This document shows, one piece after another, positions 6,869 to 9,648 of a stretch of 9,648 bases of DNA. A program made the translations under genes and the position numbers. The notes under the pieces were generated by a model. It did no database searches and was not told where the DNA came from. It saw only the letters and a program-made list of their open reading frames with translations. The first letter of the stretch is position 1. Every line of letters starts with the position of its first letter. Source of the DNA: Brevundimonas sp. UBA2388 (lineage in GTDB: Bacteria > Pseudomonadota > Alphaproteobacteria > Caulobacterales > Caulobacteraceae). The DNA is taken from assembly GCA_002343425.1 (NCBI GenBank), contig DDSO01000094.1, forward strand, positions 28,795 through 38,442. Reading direction: 5' to 3'.

Positions 6869-8728
6869 CTACGGCGCCGCCCGCGCCGGCAATCCCTGCG
6901 CCGCCCGGATCATCTGCACGAACTCCGCCCGTTCCCCATACGGATCCTCGCCGCGCGCTCCCTGCGCCTGTTCCATCACGGCATCCCAGTCGAAGCCGTC
7001 GCCCAGCCACGGATCACCACGCAGTCGCTGGCCGAAGGCGGCCACGGCGATGGCCCAGCGCGTGCTCTCCGGCGGTTGCGCCCTCGCGGCGCTGAGGTTG
7101 GGCGCGTTCGCCAGCACCCGCTGCATCAACTGCGAGTCGCGTTCCCCCGGCAGTTTGAACCGGACCTGCACAAAGCCCACCTCGCCGTCCGGATCGCCGC
7201 CGCCGACGCCGAGGCTGTTGCGGTTCTCGGGATAGCGGCGCTCGCCCATCTGGCTGGGGCCGCCCACCGGGGTGATCTCATAGAGGGCCGTCACCGACGC
7301 CCCCGAACCGACCTCGCCGGCGTCGACGCGGTCGTTGTTGAAATCGGCCTCGTTCAGCAACCGGGTCTCATAGCCGATCAGCCGGTATTCGCTGACCCGC
7401 GCCGGGTTGAACTCGACCTGGATCTTGACGTCGTCGGCGATGGGGAAGGCCCCCCGGTCAAAGGCCGGACCGAACAGCCGCCGCGCCTCGTTCAGGTCGT
7501 CGATATAGGCCGCCGTGCCGTTGCCGGCCTGGGCGATCGTCTGCATCCGCGCGTCCTGGTAGTTGCCGCGTCCGAAGCCATAGACCGACAGATAGATGCC
7601 GGTTTCGCGCTTGGCCTCGACATAGTCTTCCAGCCGCAGGTTGTCGGTGACGCCGACGTTGAAGTCGCCGTCGGTGAACATCAGGATGCGGTTGACCCGG
7701 TCGCGGGCGAAATTGGCCTGCGCCTGATCATAGGCGTTGGTCATGCCGGTCGCGCCGGCGGTGCCGCCCGAGGCGTACAGACTGGCCACGGCGCAGCGCA
7801 GCTTCAGCTTCTGGTCGCCCGGCGTCGGGGCCAGCCGCGTGCCCGCCCCCTCGGCGTAGAAGGTCACCGCCGCCGTATCCTGCGGCCGCAGCCGGTCGAT
7901 GATCAGGTTCATCGACTTCTGCGCCAGCGCCAGCTTGTCCGGGCTGCCCATCGAGCCCGAGACATCGACGAGGAAGGTCAGGTTCAAGGGCCGACGCTCT
8001 GCCTCGGGCAGTTCATAGCCCTGCAGGGCGACATGGACGATCTGCCGCCCCGGCGCCCAGGGCGAGTCGGTCACCGCCGTGGTGATGGCGAACGGCTGCG
8101 TCGCCGAGGTCGGCCGGTCGTAGCCATAGTCGAAATAGTTGATCAGCTCCTCGACCCGGACCGCATCGGCGGGCGGCGCCCGGCCCTCGTCGATGAAACG
8201 GCGGACGTTGGAATAGCTGGCCGTGTCGACGTCGATCGAGAAGGTCGAGACCGGCTCGTCGGCGACGCGGCGCACCGGGTTGGGCGTCGCGTCCGGATAG
8301 CGTTCGGTGTCCACGGGGCGGGGCGGCGCGATGATCCCGGGCGGCGGCGCGGCGACCACCGACCCGCCGGGGATCCGGCTCCCGGTGACGACGACGCTGT
8401 CCATCTGCGTGGCGACGGCGCCCGGAGGTGTCGGCGGCGGCGGCGGAGGGGGCGGTGGCGGTGGCGGTGGCGGCGAGGGGGGAAGCGGCGGCCCTCCCGC
8501 ATAGGCCGCCGCGCCGACGCTGCGTGCGGCAAAGTTCACCGGAACCCGCTCCTCCGGCAGGGTGAAGCCGAACACCCGGCAGGCGGCGGGCGAAACCACG
8601 CCGTCCGACGGCTTGTCGGGATCGATCGGCCGGGCGTCCTGGGCCATGACCGGCAGCGGCGCCATCGGGGCGGCGAGGGCCAGGCTGACCAGCCCGGCGA
8701 GGGTTTGTTTCAACGGACGTTTCGACAT
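6869..8728 (-). CDS. Secreted YfbK-like von Willebrand factor A domain protein, 619 residues
   Basis: The ATG at 8728 has GGGGAG about eight bases upstream and starts a signal peptide (KRPLKQTL, a hydrophobic core, PLPVMA/Q, with cleavage near residue 29). The open frame extends upstream to 9340 but there overlaps the antiporter gene and has no coding logic. Order of parts: a short mature N-terminus with a lone Cys50; a proline run at 86-99 (14 Pro); VVVTGSRIP at 112-120; a YfbK-type N-terminal domain (about 145-245, with STFSIDVDTASYSNVRRFI and VRVEELINYFDY); a VWA domain (about 248-425) with an intact MIDAS (D255-x-S-x-S, a Thr near 323-327, D353 in FTDGDFN); and a YfbK C-terminal domain (about 430-600). 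VWA MIDAS domains bind Mg2+ and mediate protein-protein contacts. The function of YfbK proteins is not established. It is exported, presumably to the periplasm or outer envelope. It is divergent from the antiporter gene and upstream of the ycaQ-like gene, with the palindromic element between them. Confidence 0.93.
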   Translation of the reverse strand: MSKRPLKQTLAGLVSLALAAPMAPLPVMAQDARPIDPDKPSDGVVSPAACRVFGFTLPEERVPVNFAARSVGAAAYAGGPPLPPSPPPPPPPPPPPPPPTPPGAVATQMDSVVVTGSRIPGGSVVAAPPPGIIAPPRPVDTERYPDATPNPVRRVADEPVSTFSIDVDTASYSNVRRFIDEGRAPPADAVRVEELINYFDYGYDRPTSATQPFAITTAVTDSPWAPGRQIVHVALQGYELPEAERRPLNLTFLVDVSGSMGSPDKLALAQKSMNLIIDRLRPQDTAAVTFYAEGAGTRLAPTPGDQKLKLRCAVASLYASGGTAGATGMTNAYDQAQANFARDRVNRILMFTDGDFNVGVTDNLRLEDYVEAKRETGIYLSVYGFGRGNYQDARMQTIAQAGNGTAAYIDDLNEARRLFGPAFDRGAFPIADDVKIQVEFNPARVSEYRLIGYETRLLNEADFNNDRVDAGEVGSGASVTALYEITPVGGPSQMGERRYPENRNSLGVGGGDPDGEVGFVQVRFKLPGERDSQLMQRVLANAPNLSAARAQPPESTRWAIAVAAFGQRLRGDPWLGDGFDWDAVMEQAQGARGEDPYGERAEFVQMIRAAQGLPARAAP

Positions 8729-8841
8729 CGCGCGTCTCCCCTTGGTTGTGTGGCACCATGAGGCATCCCCGCCTCGGGCGAAACTGTGGCGCGCGGTTCT
8801 GACGAAGCCTGACGGCGCATCGCGGCGCCCGGGGTGGCGCA

Positions 8842-8870
8842 TTGACGCATCAGGCGCCACTTTCCATCGC
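8842..8870 (+). promoter_or_regulatory. Possible promoter of the antiporter gene
   Basis: TTGACGC at 8842-8848 matches the Caulobacter housekeeping -35 consensus. Twelve bases later TTTCCATC only half-matches the GCTANAWC -10. The position, about 20 bases before the ATG at 8891, is plausible. The rest of the divergent region 8729-8890 shows no better signal for the VWA gene. Confidence 0.25.
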
Positions 8871-8890
8871 CAGCCTGACAGGGGACCGAC

Positions 8891-9648
8891 ATGGCCGAAC
8901 CGACCGCCGGACTTGAGCTCGGCCATATCGCCGCCCTGCTGGCCGCCGGCGTGGTCGCCGTCCCCATCTTCCGGCGCTTCCAGCTGGGCTCGGTGCTCGG
9001 CTATCTCGCCGCCGGCCTCGCCATCGGCCCGTTCGGCATCGGCCTGTTCCGCGAGCCCGAAGTCATCCTCCACGTCGCCGAGTTCGGCGTGGTCATCTTC
9101 CTGTTCATCATCGGCCTGGAGATGCGCCCATCCCGATTGTGGAGCCTGCGCAAGGACATCTTCGGCCTCGGCGCCGCCCAGGTGGCGCTCGCCGGCCTGC
9201 TGCTCACCCTGACCGGCATGGCCGGGGGGCTTTCGATCCCCGTCGCCTTCGTCCTCGCCATGGGCTTCGTGCTCAGCTCCACCGCGGTGATCATGCAGAT
9301 GCTGGACGAGCGCGGCGAACTGGCCGCGCCCCAGGGGCAACGCGCCGTCTCCATCCTGCTGCTCGAGGATCTCGCCATCGTGCCGCTGCTGGCCGTGGTG
9401 GCGATCATGGCTTCGGTCATGGGGCTGGCGGGCGAGGCGGCGCCACCGCTGTGGCGCACCCTCGGCCTCGCCATCGGCGCGGTGGCCATCGTCTTCTTCG
9501 CCGGCAAATATCTGATCAATCCGGTCTTCCGCGTCCTGGCCCGCTACGGCGGCCGCGAGGTGATGACCGCCGCCGCCCTGCTGGTGGTCGTCGGCGCCGC
9601 CTGGCTGATGGACATGGGCGGCCTGTCCATGGCCATGGGCGCCTTCCT
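8891..9648 (+). CDS. CPA2-family (Kef-type) monovalent cation/proton antiporter, N-terminal part
   Basis: The ATG at 8891 has AGGGGA five bases upstream, and the frame stays open to the right edge, giving 252 residues. It is very hydrophobic with about seven or eight membrane segments. Kef/CPA2 marks are present: LGYLAAGLAIGPFGIGLF (about 36-53), FGVVIFLFIIGLEMRPSRLW (about 66-85), GFVLSSTAVIMQML (about 126-139), LLLEDLAIVPLLAV with the conserved membrane Asp160, and LSMAMGAFL at the cut. Family members exchange K+ or Na+ for protons across the inner membrane and are gated by C-terminal RCK/TrkA-N domains in KefB and KefC. That part lies outside the window, so whether this is KefB/C or a domain-lacking form cannot be told. 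In place of the usual QD pair it has ED at 159-160. It is divergent from the VWA gene across 162 bases. Confidence 0.92.
   Translation, partial: MAEPTAGLELGHIAALLAAGVVAVPIFRRFQLGSVLGYLAAGLAIGPFGIGLFREPEVILHVAEFGVVIFLFIIGLEMRPSRLWSLRKDIFGLGAAQVALAGLLLTLTGMAGGLSIPVAFVLAMGFVLSSTAVIMQMLDERGELAAPQGQRAVSILLLEDLAIVPLLAVVAIMASVMGLAGEAAPPLWRTLGLAIGAVAIVFFAGKYLINPVFRVLARYGGREVMTAAALLVVVGAAWLMDMGGLSMAMGAF

Noticed and set aside
7076..8761. 561-residue plus-strand open frame opposite the VWA gene
   Set aside because: Antisense shadow: low-complexity Arg/Gly-rich translation, no domain, no good start context.
8729..9340. Upstream extension of the VWA reading frame
   Set aside because: It overlaps the well-supported antiporter gene on the other strand and would bury the clear signal peptide that starts at 8728.

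Overview
The window is high-GC DNA with alphaproteobacterial gene style, most likely from Caulobacterales (Brevundimonas or Caulobacter relatives). The main reasons are a PleC-type sensor kinase with a typical Caulobacter HisKA segment, a tandem-CBS protein, a YfbK-like VWA protein and ALDH7/CPA2 genes. The genus is inference. No rRNA, tRNA, CRISPR array, phage gene or transposase was found.

Left block (1-3080, minus strand, transcribed right to left): a small two-CBS-domain protein, an unrecognised 192-residue protein, then a membrane-bound double-PAS histidine kinase that runs off the left edge. The gaps are 92 and 106 bases, so they could be one operon. In the second gene the ribosome-binding site lies inside a short hairpin. 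The kinase appears to start at TTG.

Middle block (3081-5362): a divergent intergenic region leads to a small secreted Arg/Tyr/Gly-rich protein (plus strand), which ends in a strong intrinsic terminator. An ALDH7-family aldehyde dehydrogenase (plus strand) follows. It converges on a YcaQ-type DNA crosslink glycosylase gene (minus strand). The 107 bases between the two stop codons are almost entirely two inverted arrays of a 7-base G-rich repeat (GGGATTA units and their complement) around a 23-base spacer.

Right block (5363-9648): the ycaQ-like gene and, upstream of it on the same strand, a secreted VWA-domain protein with a 14-proline run and a TonB-receptor-like VVVTGSRI segment. Between them lies a 315-base gene-free stretch. 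It holds a symmetric element of four palindromic units (A-B-B'-A') bounded by 19-20 base terminal inverted repeats. A divergent promoter region then leads to a CPA2 (Kef-type) cation/proton antiporter gene cut by the right edge.

No single multi-gene defence or biosynthetic system was identified; the genes look like chromosomal housekeeping and envelope functions. The strongest unexplained signals are the two non-coding structures: the inverted heptamer arrays at 5253-5362 and the nested palindromic element at 6632-6859.
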